A program made the position numbers and the translations under genes. Below are positions 49,359-59,858 of a stretch of DNA of 64,000 nt, one piece after another. The notes under the pieces were generated by a model. That model was not told the origin of the DNA. It made no database searches and saw only the letters and a program-made list of their open reading frames with translations. Positions within the stretch are counted from its first letter, which is position 1; the number at the start of each line of letters is the position of its first letter. The DNA comes from Prunus persica (lineage: Eukaryota > Streptophyta > Magnoliopsida > Rosales > Rosaceae). The stretch is from NCBI RefSeq assembly GCF_000346465.2, contig NC_034010.1:15939845-16003844 (forward strand), read 5' to 3'.

Positions 49359-50449
49359 TGATAAGTCCATAAATATACTCATTTATGTACTCTTTTTACT
49401 TAGGTTAATATACTCATTTATGTACTCTTTTTACTTTGATTTTGTAAGAGAATTAAATATAAAAAGGGCTTATCACTTTACTTTTCTGATTTTCAGCTTT
49501 TCTGCGCTCTTAGAAGGTTTTTAAGGGAAAATCAACTTTTTGGAGGAATTTTAGCGCAAGGCCAATTGGATATGAAAGCTAACATCTTGACGTTCAATCT
49601 ATGATTTCTCTAGAATTTTCTACCGAGCCAATTGATACAGTATTACAAGTAAATTTAGCCCACGTGCGGACAGGACAGTTTCATACATGTTACGTGAATG
49701 TGAAGAAACGGAAGCCTTCCCGAATTTTCCAAGTTACGTATTATATATCCTTGGAAATATAAGACATTTATCTTTCTAAAATATATTTTTAATGATTTTT
49801 CTACAAGGCCGAAGATCCCCAAATTGTGTGAACATTGGGCTGAGCTGTATTTCCCAGCAGAGTTAGGAATTGTGATTTTTTACTTTCCTATTTGGATTCC
49901 TTGTTTACCAAGACTTCTTGGACGAATTTTTCAGTCAATTTTAGGGTTTAGAACTCTGATATAAGTGATATAAAAGACGAGCCAAGGCCTGATACAAAGG
50001 ATTCACGTCCCAAAGAGATCAACCGCGCAAGAGGAGAAAGATGCCAACGAGTTCTTTCTTTTCCTTCCTTCTTTTAATTTTCAGTTCTTATGTATTTATT
50101 TTTGAGTTCATCCAAGACCATGAGTAACAAATTTCTTGTTAGTTAGGGCCTAATCTTGAAGCCCTACACATGATTTCAATTTTATAAACAAGTTTAATGG
50201 ATTTTTAGTTTCTACAAGCGTGATGATTTCGGTTTCTCTATGTTATGTGAATTCTAATATTTTGTTTCTTTGAGTAGCTAACTTAGAAGCATGTATTGGA
50301 ATTAAATTGTTGTAGAACACAGGTCAATTACCATATTGAATGTGTTCTTGTTTGCAACGAATAATTGGGTTAAGAACTAGTTATGAGAAATCGATTCTTG
50401 AATTCCTAATAACAAATGCCATGTTTTAGGGTTCTTATGACACTCATAT

Positions 50450-52688
50450 TGACAGGACTCGATCCAAATTCCACTTTGGAATTCGGGCCAGACCCTGTGC
50501 GTGTCTGACGCCTGGAAAATGTCGGGCACAAATGACCTATTTGCTCTTCTATACAAAACATGATAAAAATAACAAGGTTGACTTCTACCGAAAAACCGGC
50601 AGAGTTTCCCTTGTAACTGGCTCAATACCAAAATATTTACACCTGTCAAAACAAGTATATATATACAACCAACTGCCAGCATACGTATATAAACATTCCA
50701 ACAGTTCAAGTGTCAATCTAGGGCAAAACATCAGAGCGACTACTACGAATTTACAAAGGAGTGAATCTTTGTACAAAATACAAATCCTACATCAGAAGAA
50801 AGGCGCGGAAGATGGGAAGTGGCCCAGTGATGGATTCCTGTGCACGTCTACTGCCTGGGGGTGCAAAACAACAAAAAAAGTGAGTGGACCCAAACACAAA
50901 GTTTAGAAAATACCATATGAACATATTAACCCCACTGTAAAAACAGTTATACCAACTAGCTTATTTTCTTTATTTCTGAAATCAATGCATGTATATAATT
51001 ATATACATTTGAAAACAGTTTAAACTATCACCTAGGTGTACCCTTATTTCCGTCAATTCCTTATATCCGTCAATTCCTTGCATCACCATGGGTGACACAT
51101 ACTCGCAGGTCTTAGTGACACGAAGTCAGTCCGAGCCGCAACTTGGAGGATTCAGGGGACCGTAGTCCACCTTTATCCGCATTACTCGCTCCACACGAGT
51201 TCGAGTACCAAGGAACTCGTGGGGCAACTGTCAAGCATGCTGACTAAACCGAAGGCAACAAATATAATCCGAAGGCAACATTTAATATCTGGGTACAAGG
51301 TGGTTTAAGAAAATATAAAGTTTCTGAAGAAAATCTTATGAATAATTAACTTTATGAAACCTTTAAAATTCTGCTGCCATTTATCTGATAATTAACGAGA
51401 ATATCTTTTTCTATATTCTTTAAAGGAGATTTCACTCGGCAGCATGCAACATAAAATATTTAATAGAATAAAACAGCTTATAACTGAAACTGAATTGCTT
51501 AAATTCATTTATTAAAACAAAGACTCCACTCACTGATAGTCTGAGCTTGCTGGATCTCTTGAAGGTCCCTCTTGCGGGTCAACTGGTGCCCGGGTGCCTG
51601 ATTCAATGATCATAATATTCTATTAATACAATATAGTATTACAGTAAAACCCTACCCCCGGCTCCTAAAAGTACGTGCGTCAATTTAAAGTGATCCCTAT
51701 GCCCATAATAGCTTTCCTCCCACGTAGGATAGTTTAGCGGTATCTTGGGACTCAAAAAACGCTACTGTCCAAAGTCAATCCGGAACCCCACGGGTCCATG
51801 ACCTCACAATATGATCCGGATGCCACTAGAAGGTCCAATATATTTAGGACACATGTCCCGAGGGTATTGGTGTCAATCAGACGGTCGGATCGATCACAAT
51901 CCTGAAATCGCATAATTTCTAAACCCTAGCCCTAGGGTTCACGATTTCGAAGTATCCAGGACTCCGATGCACAATCCGTAGAATCCTACACGTTTCTGAC
52001 ATTAGCTAGAATAACATATCTAAAATTAATTACGATCCAACGACTCAACAGTATTGAACCCGATAATCGCACAATATGGAAAATCCGTTCGAGGCTCAAC
52101 CGGTATCCAAATTGAGATCCGTGAATTCCTACGCGCTCGTGACGACCTAAGGATCGCATCAGAACACAGTGTCACTACACCACCCTCGCCCACGCTCCGC
52201 CGCAAGCGTCGGCAGCGATGGGTGTCCAAAGCGATAACGCATCGCCGGAAAATCGCAAAACCAAGGCTCCAAACTCCTATCCCAGGTATAACACCATATT
52301 TGGAACCACTTTTGTTCTTGGACCAACCCCAAAAACTGACCGGAAGTGGCCGAACACAGAGGCCGAAAGTCGGCCGAATTCCAATTTGAAAACTGAGCTA
52401 GCTACGGTCCAATTCAATGCAAACATACCCAACCATTTGCTAGAGCATGGAAAATAGGTAGAAATCCGTACCTTACTCGACAAATTTGGAGGAGAATTGA
52501 AGGAGAACGAACGGTTGGAAGTTTTGACAAAACCAACTCGTTTTTAGACGGAATCCGGCGACTGGTAGCGGAGAGTGGTTGGGGCTTGAAGACGGAACCG
52601 AGGTGGTTCTGTTGACACCGACGGCAGGGGCAGAGGTGGTCGGTGGCGGAAGTTATGGTGCTTGGAAGGTGACGGGAGAGGAATGTCG

Positions 52689-52733
<45 letters not shown>

Positions 52734-53004
52734 GGTTTTTATAAAAAAAATCTGATTTTCCAATTTACTGTTTTGCCCCTCGTGGTATTTTAATCGTATT
52801 TTCTTCGTTAAAACTCCGATTCGAGTCCACTTCGTGTCTATGAACTCGTGTCGTCGTGCTCTAAGCAACGGTATATGTGGAATTGTCAAATTCCTTTTCG
52901 GTCAAAAAGTCAACTTTTCGTTAATAAATTATTCCAAGGGAAAAATTGTCTTTCCGCATAATAAATTACTAATTAAATATGAATTTTAGGTTTGGGTCAT
53001 TACA
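50450..53004 (-). mobile_element. TG...CA element, copy E
   Basis: It begins TGACAGGACTCGATCC and ends TTTGGGTCATTACA, with the perfect duplication CATAT (50445-50449 and 53005-53009). It is inserted inside the solo LTR. GTGAGTGGAC at 50880-50889 is intact, while its partner near 51523 is mutated. A GA run at 52691-52730 and TATAAAAA just beyond it form the promoter-like end on the minus strand. Confidence 0.85.
52691..52730. repeat. GA microsatellite in copy E
   Basis: Pure GA run; on the minus strand a CT tract directly downstream of a TATAAAAACC sequence. Confidence 0.9.
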
Positions 53005-53538
53005 CATATTCTCTTTGATCTTAATGGATTCTTGATTGTTAATTTGAGTAAATGCCATACTAGATTTCAATTAAGAATACATGTATTGATGTAAATGTCA
53101 TACACTTTACATACACTTAAGAGAGAATCATACAACTCGAGTCAAATGCCATGATCTTGTTGTGAGTGTCGTCATCATATGCTTGCTAGAAATTGATTAT
53201 CTATTATTGTTTATGGATTGATTGATTGTTTGGAGGTGGATAGTAAGTCCTAGCTATTGTTCTTGATTGATTTTAAACCAATTTCTCTTAAACTTTAATT
53301 TAAATTCTCTTTGTTTTCTTTTCCTTATTTTGTTTTATTCACAAAATCAAATCAAAACCCCCTTGGTGTTGGTGTGTGTTTGGAAGTCCTTTGTTTTGAT
53401 TTTCATTGCATGACAATGATAAACATCTCTTTAGATCACAATCTCCGTGGGATCGACCCTTGCTTGCTTACTATACTATCATTTGATTTGTGCACTTCCA
53501 AGGTTTTAATATTGTTGTTAAAATTTACCAACACTCGG

Positions 53539-53621
53539 GGTATGTGATTGTAAAAATTGAAAAGACAAAGACTAACATGCCTTAAGATTGTAACTATAGG
53601 GTACTAAACTGTAATGAACCC
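53539..53621 (-). repeat. Right terminal inverted repeat of the MULE, outer part
   Basis: GGGGTATGTGATTGTAAAAA through ATGAACCC is the complement of the first ~85 bp of the left repeat, with a few differences. Confidence 0.85.
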
Positions 53622-53963
53622 TTTGAATTATTTGGTTTTAACTTCTTCTCTGTCGGGTCATTTGTTAATAAGTTAAACCCAATCCGTTGGTCCTAAAGTG
53701 CGCTCTGGAGCAAAATCTTGAATGTGCTTCCAAGCCCACCCTAGTTTGTAGCTGTGATTTCTGATTTCATACTAGGTAGACCACATTTATAGGCCACCTA
53801 CCTACCTAGCATTTTCCATTTTTTTAGGCCACCTACCTAGCATTTTCCTTATTAATTATACATTATGACAACGGATACCGATATTTTCCAAAAATCTCCT
53901 TTCTTAGGAAACCAAAAAAATTGTGTTCAATCATTTTCAGAATTCATTTCCTTAGAGAACATT

Positions 53964-54334
53964 GGCTCCGTTCGGTAACGTTTTAAGGGGTTGTTTTCAT
54001 TTTTAGAGAACAAAAATGAGGCAAAAACATGTTCGGTGGCCCTAAAACAAAAAACACTGAGAATGTTTTCATAAAATGAAAACAAGTTCTTGTGTACTTG
54101 TAGAAAACAAAAAAAAGTTATTTTCATTCTCATGGGAGATGTTTTCATAAAAATAACTCACATATTATTATTTCAAATTATACTACCAGACACGTTTTCA
54201 TTGTTTTTGTTTTCGGAAGATGCTTTCTAATTAATCTACCAGACGTATTTTCATTTCCTAAAAATGCAAATTTGTTTTCTTGTTTTCATTCTCTGAAAAG
54301 AAAACATTCTCCGAAAACGTTACCAGACGGGCCC
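53964..54334. mobile_element. MITE, 371 bp, with GGCTCCGT / GGGCCCGT inverted ends
   Basis: The ends GGCTCCGTTCGGTAACGTTTT and the complement of GGGCCCGTCTGGTAACG face each other, and the interior is largely self-complementary (GAAAACA/TGTTTTC runs). The duplicated segment at 58413 lacks it and shows the empty site (AGAGAACATTATATTATTAT), confirming the insertion. The target duplication is too short or mutated to call the superfamily. Confidence 0.75.
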
Positions 54335-54722
54335 TATACTATTATTTTACAGGGGATGTTCCTACTTAATTTTGTCAATTTATATCCACTTGGGTTTAAA
54401 ATTAAGGACTGATTTTATTTAAGACTAAGGATATATATGTTGACACTTATCTCATAGCTATATGCAGTCTTAAAATGAATATTTTATAATTCTTTTCTAC
54501 ACTCATAAGTGAAGCGTAAAAGGCTATAAAAAAAAGGGACAAAATTGACAAAAGAAGTAGCTCGGAGTTTTGAATGGGATATGAATTTGGGACCCTAAAA
54601 TAGACTGCTTTGATGAATCTTCAATGGGTAAGATTTTGGTGGGGAACAGGTAAATATGACCAAAGGTTCTCAGGGATTAAGCAAAGAGAGCAGCAGGAAC
54701 AGCAACAGACTAGCAAACTGTG

Positions 54723-54776
54723 ATCCCACATCGACATGAGAAGCAAAAACTTATCGTAGTCTATTAACTATAAGTT
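54723..54776 (+). promoter_or_regulatory. snRNA promoter of U5 copy 2: USE and TATA box
   Basis: ATCCCACATCG (54723-54733) is a perfect plant USE. TATAAG in ACTATAAGTTAAAG begins at about 54769, about 34 bp after the USE, the RNA polymerase II spacing. Confidence 0.85.
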
Positions 54777-54805
54777 AAAGCAGCTGCAGAAGTGTAAAAT
54801 CCACG

Positions 54806-54928
54806 GAGCCATCCGTTGAGCACATAGCGAACTATTCTTTCGCCTTTTACTAAAGAATACCGTGTGCTCGTTGCGTTAAGTGGCATATGCCTATTTTTGA
54901 AGGGGTTGTACCTCCATGGGTGCCCCTA
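54806..54928 (+). ncRNA. U5: U5 snRNA, copy 2
   Basis: The stem ATTCTTT-CGCCTTTTACTA-AAGAAT gives the conserved U5 loop 1. It is followed by the Sm site CTATTTTTGAAG and a 3' hairpin (AGGGGTTGTACCTCCATGGGTGCCCCT) slightly weakened compared with copies 3 and 4. Differences from the consensus of the four copies (CCATCCG, CATAGCG, GTTGCGTT, CATATGCC) suggest this copy is drifting. It acts in the nuclear U5 snRNP and U4/U6.U5 tri-snRNP. The start is placed about 30 bp after the TATA box. Confidence 0.85.
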
Positions 54929-55163
54929 ACAATTAAGTCATGAAATTATTATGATCAAAAGTCCTAAATATGATCTAATTAACAATAAAATTACGTGTTT
55001 ATTATTAAAATACTTGTTTATCATTAGAATAAAAATATACAATGCAATTTCAGAAACAGATCTTTTATTGTACAGTAGGTACCCACTATCAAGCAACTTC
55101 CAACAAACATGCAAGGAAAATGTCCACACTTAACCAATAACATACAAAAACTCTTATATAATA

Positions 55164-55200
<37 letters not shown>

Positions 55201-55299
55201 AATCACCGTAAGGGTGCCTTACCAATATCTTAGTTTTTTTAGATTTGCCATATTGGCAAATGATATCGTACATTCGTACCTGTGCAACATAGTCCAAAA
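54929..55299. other. Spacer between U5 copy 2 and the KCS 3' end, no gene
   Basis: AT-rich, with a TA dinucleotide run at about 55168-55195. The sequence just after U5 (AAGTCATGAAATT, TTATGA) also follows copies 3 and 4. Confidence 0.5.
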
Positions 55300-56696
55300 T
55301 TAAGCAGCTAATTGAGAAACATCAAACCTAACAAAGTTTAGAATTTCATCATCGATCCAACTGTACTTCTCCATGAATGGATTGACTAGGTTATTAGGAG
55401 GGTAGCTGTCTATGCAGTCTTTCCAAACATTTGCATCATCCAAGTCCTTCAGCACTTCCCACACAATATTGTTGCACTTAAAACCTGCTCCAAATCCACT
55501 CATCAGAATTTTGTTCCCCTTCTTGAGCCTCTTCTTGGCCTCCATGTATCCCAAAGCATACCAAAACCCAGCAGCTGATGTGTTCCCAAACCTGTGAAGT
55601 GCCATTCTAGATGGCTCAACATCATAATCACTTAGCCCCAAGCTCTTACCAATCCCATCTATGACTGCTCTTCCACCAGGGTGAATGCAAAAGTGCTCAA
55701 TCCCGGTCTTAAGATTCAACCCAACTCCCTCATCTGCTTTTACCTTTTGGCTTTTGGCACTTTTAAGCTTAGATATCACCAGGTACCTAAGCATTTCTCT
55801 TAGTGGAAGCACTTTTGGTAATAGAACTTGGAGGTTCATTGTAAATCCCTGACTTGCTGCTTTTACAAGGTATTTGGTAAGTCGAAAACCTTTATATCCA
55901 CTTTCATCTTCCACCTGCATACAACAGTTATATGCTTCATCACTTGAGCCAGTATGCATTCTCACCAAATGATTTAGTTTCAACTTGGCTTGGTGCTTTA
56001 GGTCTCTGTTGTTTGTGAACAGCATCGAACACCCTCCCGAGCGAAACAGACAGTTCGTGAGCATCATGGATTTTTCTTTGCCGCAGTACCAATGAGGAGA
56101 TATGGATTCTGTGTTTACAACAATGGCGTTCACGTTCTTGTACGACTTGAATAGGTTTTGCACAACATCAATGGAAATGAGGGTGCACTGCAGCCCATTC
56201 CTGAGAGGTTGAAGGTCTTGATGTCCTCCCTCATTTTGTAGCGGTTTACTATACGGGATGTTAGAGAGGGTGCAGGGCTGAACATGGACACATTGACCAC
56301 AAGAATGTCGATTTGTGATGGAGAAATTGCACTAAACTTAGCAAAGAGCTTGTCCAGTGTGTCGAAGACGATGTCATCCATTTCCAAAAGCTCATCTACT
56401 AGGGTTGCATCATCTTCTCGGCCTTCAATGATGTTTTTTGGGCAATAAGTTTCCTCACCGATGCCGGAATTGACAATTGTTTTCAAGAGAAACCTGAACT
56501 CCTCCAACCCTAGATTCTTGTTCCGTGTGACGATTTTGACACAAGAATCAGTGCTGAGCATCATGTCATTTGTGGGCATGTAGCATTCATAGGCCAGCAG
56601 ATAGCAGGCCTGGTCTCTCCTACGCAGAACTATCTTATGGAGGCAGGAGAGACCATAGAAAAGAGCAAGCAAACACATCGCCATCAAGAGCTCCAT
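55300..56696 (-). pseudogene. 3-ketoacyl-CoA synthase (KCS/FAE1-type), frameshifted at the active site
   Basis: Single-exon gene of about 465 codons on the minus strand, encoding the condensing enzyme of very-long-chain fatty-acid elongation at the ER. It has an N-terminal hydrophobic anchor (MELLMAMCLLALFYGLS) and the KCS block GLEEFRFLLKTIVNSGIGEETY. The catalytic Cys lies in NLSGMGCSA (codon 56190-56192), the first His in FCIHPGGRAVIDG, the Asn motif in HRFGNTSAAGFWY, and the end is SYPPNNLVNPFMEKY. The layout and motifs recall the KCS12/KCS19 group. One base is missing just after GCA (about 56183-56184), so the frame shifts right behind the Cys; downstream the frame is open to the stop. 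Otherwise it looks conserved, so a recent mutation or a sequence error are both possible. It converges with U5 copy 2. Confidence 0.88.
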
Positions 56697-57753
56697 GGCC
56701 CCTAGTTAGCTCTGTGTGTAGGGTTTTGTGATAGAAGGAGGGGGGTCAGAATTGTGGAGTGTCAAATGATGAGTTGCATGCAACTTGGAACAATTCTCAT
56801 AATTTGTACTTTCCATACAACCTATTCTTTCCTTTAAATACAATTCCTAAGAAGTCTTAAGAAGCATTCTTGGGAATTGGTACTTATTATTTGAGTGATA
56901 TATACCAGATATCTATAAAAAGCAGCTATTCATTAACAAGTATAGTTAGGCAGTAAGCACAAGTAGTCAAGCTCTAATAAAGGGTTTGGTAAGCCATGAT
57001 CCTAATGATCGAACGCACGGTATAAATGGCCGCAGCTTCCCCACCCACCCAACTCAATTATTTATAAGAAATTCTTTTTTTGCAAAATAAAAAATTATTG
57101 ATAAGATTGAGTGATATATATTTAGGTAGATAGGAGTTTATAATCCTAAATAATTAATGGGAGATGGAGTAAAATTCTCAATCTAATAATTTGACCCAAT
57201 TTGAATTCGATACGTGTTGAATATGAATTTATAAATTCAATCTGATAATTTGAATATGATCTAAATTTGATCCATGTACAAGCATATAGTACGCATTTAT
57301 TTATCTTCACTTTTTCGTTGTCTGGAATTTATGAAAAAATAACACTTTTGACATCATCTGTGCTTTCAGTGATTCAACTTTTTCACAATTGAATTTGACT
57401 TGAGTTAGCTTGTTTTCTAGGACGAGCTTGTGCTAAAGAGCTAAGCTTTAAGATTTTGCTTGACTTAACTCATGTTGAGAAACAAGTTAAGCTTGAGCTT
57501 AAACGGTCTTCATTCTTCAGGTCAATATATACAAAATTGAATGTAATTGATAACTGAAGATATAAAAGTTTAAACTTTATGAGCAAAGTAGGAGAAAGAT
57601 GAACCAAACTCAAACTATTTCATAACAAAATACAAGTTGCTCATCACGAAATTTGTATGTTCAAGCTTGATATACCGATTTTGCAAGTCTAATCATACTG
57701 GATATGCCAAAAACCCCAGAGGCAGAGAAAGGCCTCGGGCAAGCAACAATACT
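56697..57753. other. Intergenic, KCS upstream region, no gene seen
   Basis: AT-rich. The minus-strand KCS promoter should lie within the first few hundred bases; I see no clear core element. Phrases such as AATTTGAATTCGATACG and AATTTGAATATGATC near 57200-57260 are weakly repetitive. Confidence 0.45.
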
Positions 57754-57754
57754 A

Positions 57755-57806
57755 GTTCCACATCGACGAGAAGAGCAAGAACTAGCTGGTCTCCCTCATA
57801 TAAATT
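57755..57806 (+). promoter_or_regulatory. snRNA promoter of U5 copy 3: USE and TATA box
   Basis: GTTCCACATCG (57755-57765) is the USE with one change (T for C at position 3). TATAAAT begins at 57799, about 33 bp downstream. Confidence 0.82.
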
Positions 57807-57834
57807 GAAGCAGCTGCGGTCTTATCGAATCACG

Positions 57835-57956
57835 GAGCCATGCGTTGAGCACAGAGCGAACTATTCTTTCGCCTTTTACTAAAGAATACCGTGTGCTCGT
57901 CGCTTTAAATGGCATACGCCTATTTTTGAAGGGGTTGCACCTCTGTGGGTGCCCCT
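57835..57956 (+). ncRNA. U5: U5 snRNA, copy 3
   Basis: It has the consensus form of the cluster: GAGCCATGCGTTGAGCACAG at the 5' end, an intact loop-1 stem and loop (CGCCTTTTACTA), the Sm site CTATTTTTGAAG, and a well-paired 3' hairpin (GGGGTTGCACCTCTGTGGGTGCCCC). With the best combination of promoter and RNA, it is the likeliest active copy. Its upstream flank differs from copies 2 and 4, while the downstream flank matches copy 2. Confidence 0.88.
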
Positions 57957-58185
57957 AACAATTCAATCATGAAATTTTTATGACCAGGAATGCTAAATAT
58001 GTCTTGTATTTATGGAAAAAAAATCGAAATGCCCTGATGTTTAATTTATGTTAACCAAGCCCCACCTTTTATTACATGTTCTTTTGGTTTCTGAGATGCA
58101 CTAATGTGTTGAAACACCAGCTCTGGGTTTATAATGAGATGTACTAAAACATTGATACTTAACCAATAAGATCTCAAATTAAAAG

Positions 58186-58411
58186 CTAATTGAGAAAAAT
58201 CAAACCAAACAAAGTTTAGAATTTCATCATTGAGCCAACTATACTTCTCCATGAGTGGATTGACTAGGTTATTAGGAGGGTAGCTGTCTACGCAGTCTTT
58301 CCAAACATTGGCATCATCCAAGGCCTTGAGCACTTCCCACACAATATTGTTGCACTTAAATCCTGCCCCAAATCCACTCATCAGAATTCTGTTGCCCTTC
58401 TTGAGCCTCTT
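58186..58411 (-). pseudogene. KCS 3'-end fragment (duplicated)
   Basis: On the minus strand it reads KRLKKGNRILMSGFGAGFKC through NPLMEKYSWLNDEILNF to SQLA, nearly the same as the end of the KCS at 55300-56696, but the stop codon is lost and the frame runs on. The 5' three-quarters of the gene is absent. It stops at 58411, exactly where sequence homologous to 53954 onward begins, marking a duplication breakpoint. Confidence 0.85.
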
Positions 58412-58817
58412 CAGAGAACATTATATTATTATTTTACAGGGGATGAGTCATCTACTTAATTTTGCCAATTAATATCCACTTGGGTTTAAAATCAAGGACT
58501 GATTTTATTTAAGAATAAGGATATAAATGTTGACACTTATCTTATAGCTATATGCAGTCTTAAAATGAATATTTTATAATTCTTTTCTACACTCACAAGT
58601 GAAGCGCAAAAGGCTATAAAAAAGAAGGGACAAAATTGACAAAAGAAGTAGAAAGCTCGGAATTTTGAATGGGATATGAATTTGGGACTCTAAAATAGAC
58701 TGCTTTGATGAATCTTCAATGGGTAAGATTTTGTTGGGGAACAGGTAAATATGACCAAAGGTTCTCAGGGATTAAGCATAGAGAGCAACAGGAACAGCAA
58801 CAGACTAGCAAACTGTG

Positions 58818-58870
58818 ATCCCACATCAACAAGAGCAGCAAAAACTTATCGTAGTCTCTTAACTATAAAT
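58818..58870 (+). promoter_or_regulatory. snRNA promoter of U5 copy 4: altered USE and TATA box
   Basis: ATCCCACATCA differs from the USE at the last base. TATAAAT begins at about 58864, about 35 bp downstream. The USE change could lower transcription. Confidence 0.78.
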
Positions 58871-58899
58871 TAAAGCAGCTGTAGAAGTGTAAAATCCAC

Positions 58900-59023
58900 G
58901 GAGCCATGCGTTGAGCACAGAGCGAACTATTCTTTCGCCTTTTACTAAAGAATACCGTGTGCTCGTCGCTTTAAGTGGTATACGCCTATTTTTAAGGGGG
59001 CTGCACCTCTGTGGGTGCCCCTA
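58900..59023 (+). ncRNA. U5: U5 snRNA, copy 4
   Basis: The 5' end, loop-1 stem-loop and 3' hairpin (GGGGGCTGCACCTCTGTGGGTGCCCC) are intact. The Sm site reads CTATTTTTAAG where copies 2 and 3 have CTATTTTTGAAG, a one-base loss at its edge that may affect Sm-ring assembly. Confidence 0.85.
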
Positions 59024-59045
59024 ACAATTAAGTCATGAAATTTTT

Positions 59046-59858
59046 ATGATCCATAATCCAAAATATTGTTATAGAAATAAAATAATCAGAGTATGAAAAA
59101 TACCACTGAATATTGGGAGTAAAATTGTATTTGCTCTTCTGATGTTTACACTAATAGAATTTCCTCTCAAATAAAACTCACTCTCTTTTGTTTCCTCTTC
59201 CTTTCTTTCCTCTCTTCTCTTTTGGTATGTTTTGCTAAGCAAATGGGAAGCCTATTTATAGGCAAATTGGATGGCTTCCAACATCAGCATTAAGCTCCAA
59301 CGTCATCATTAAGTTTTTGAATATTATTTCCTTCTTTTCGTTAAAAACCTTGCCAGTAAAACCCAGTGGAACAAAACTGATCGAAGGGAAAAAGAGTATA
59401 TAATTATGTATAATATAAAATTCTGTGTATATTGACATGCGTGCGACATTGCCTTGTTAAAACCTTGCCAGAAAAAACCCAGTAGGATAAAAACCTAGAC
59501 GAAGGAAAAAGAGTACATTGTGTGAAGATCTTTATTGATACTTGGCAAAATATCTTTTAAGCCATACTGTTGATCATCTTTCTGAATGTCATAGTTGACA
59601 TTGCTTCTATAAGTCAATCTTGTAATATTGTTGGATGCTCCCCTTGAAGAATATCTTCCCCTGATATCTTCATGACTATCTTTTTAGAGGGAAGATCTTT
59701 CGGACTGAGTGAATGATGTAGCCATCAACAATTCATGTAGTTGAGTAAGCAAATATATTTCCAGTGAGCTATCTCTATGTAAATCATAGAAATTTCCAAA
59801 ATCTACGAATCAAACAAAAACCTGAGCTATTTGTAAGTTCACTTGAAAAGAATATGTC
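59046..59858. other. Intergenic with a diverged direct repeat, no gene seen
   Basis: Two diverged copies of a roughly 60-bp phrase (AAAACCTTGCCAG, AAACCCAGT, GAAGG.AAAAAGAGTA) lie at about 59339-59399 and 59457-59518, probably a retroelement remnant. No coding frame was recognised. Confidence 0.45.

Larger units (their letters stand above)
49359..53533 (+). mobile_element. Solo LTR, probably Ty3/gypsy type, hit by copy E
   Basis: It begins TGATAAGTCCATAAATATAC and ends TTTACCAACA, with 5-bp flanks CTTGG and CTCGG. The intact left repeat of the MULE shows CTCGG as the ancestral site, so the left flank has one mutation. Without copy E it is about 1.6 kb. The segment near 53440-53510 (CGTGGGATCGACCCTTGC, TTTGTGCACTTCCAAG) recalls the 3' part of plant gypsy LTRs. 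There is no internal coding region, hence a solo LTR left by recombination. Confidence 0.72.
38833..53621 (-). mobile_element. MULE (Mutator-like) element with nested insertions
   Basis: Long terminal inverted repeats: 38833 to about 39075 pairs with about 49180-49358 plus 53539-53621, where the right repeat is split by a solo LTR. Ends are GGGTTAATTACAG and its complement-like ATGAACCC. The flanking 9-mers TTTCAATTA (38824-38832) and TTTGAATTA (53622-53630) match at 8 of 9 positions, as expected of Mutator. Inside are a MURA-type transposase gene (minus) and a zf-GRF gene (plus), both broken. Copies C and D and the solo LTR (with copy E) add about 9.5 kb. Confidence 0.88.
58413..59045. repeat. 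Segmental duplicate of 53954-54945 (without the MITE)
   Basis: AGAGAACATTATATTATTAT through the U5 gene to CAATTAAGTCATGAAAT matches the earlier segment almost base for base, lacking only the 371-bp MITE and small changes. It carries U5 copy 4. Confidence 0.88.
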
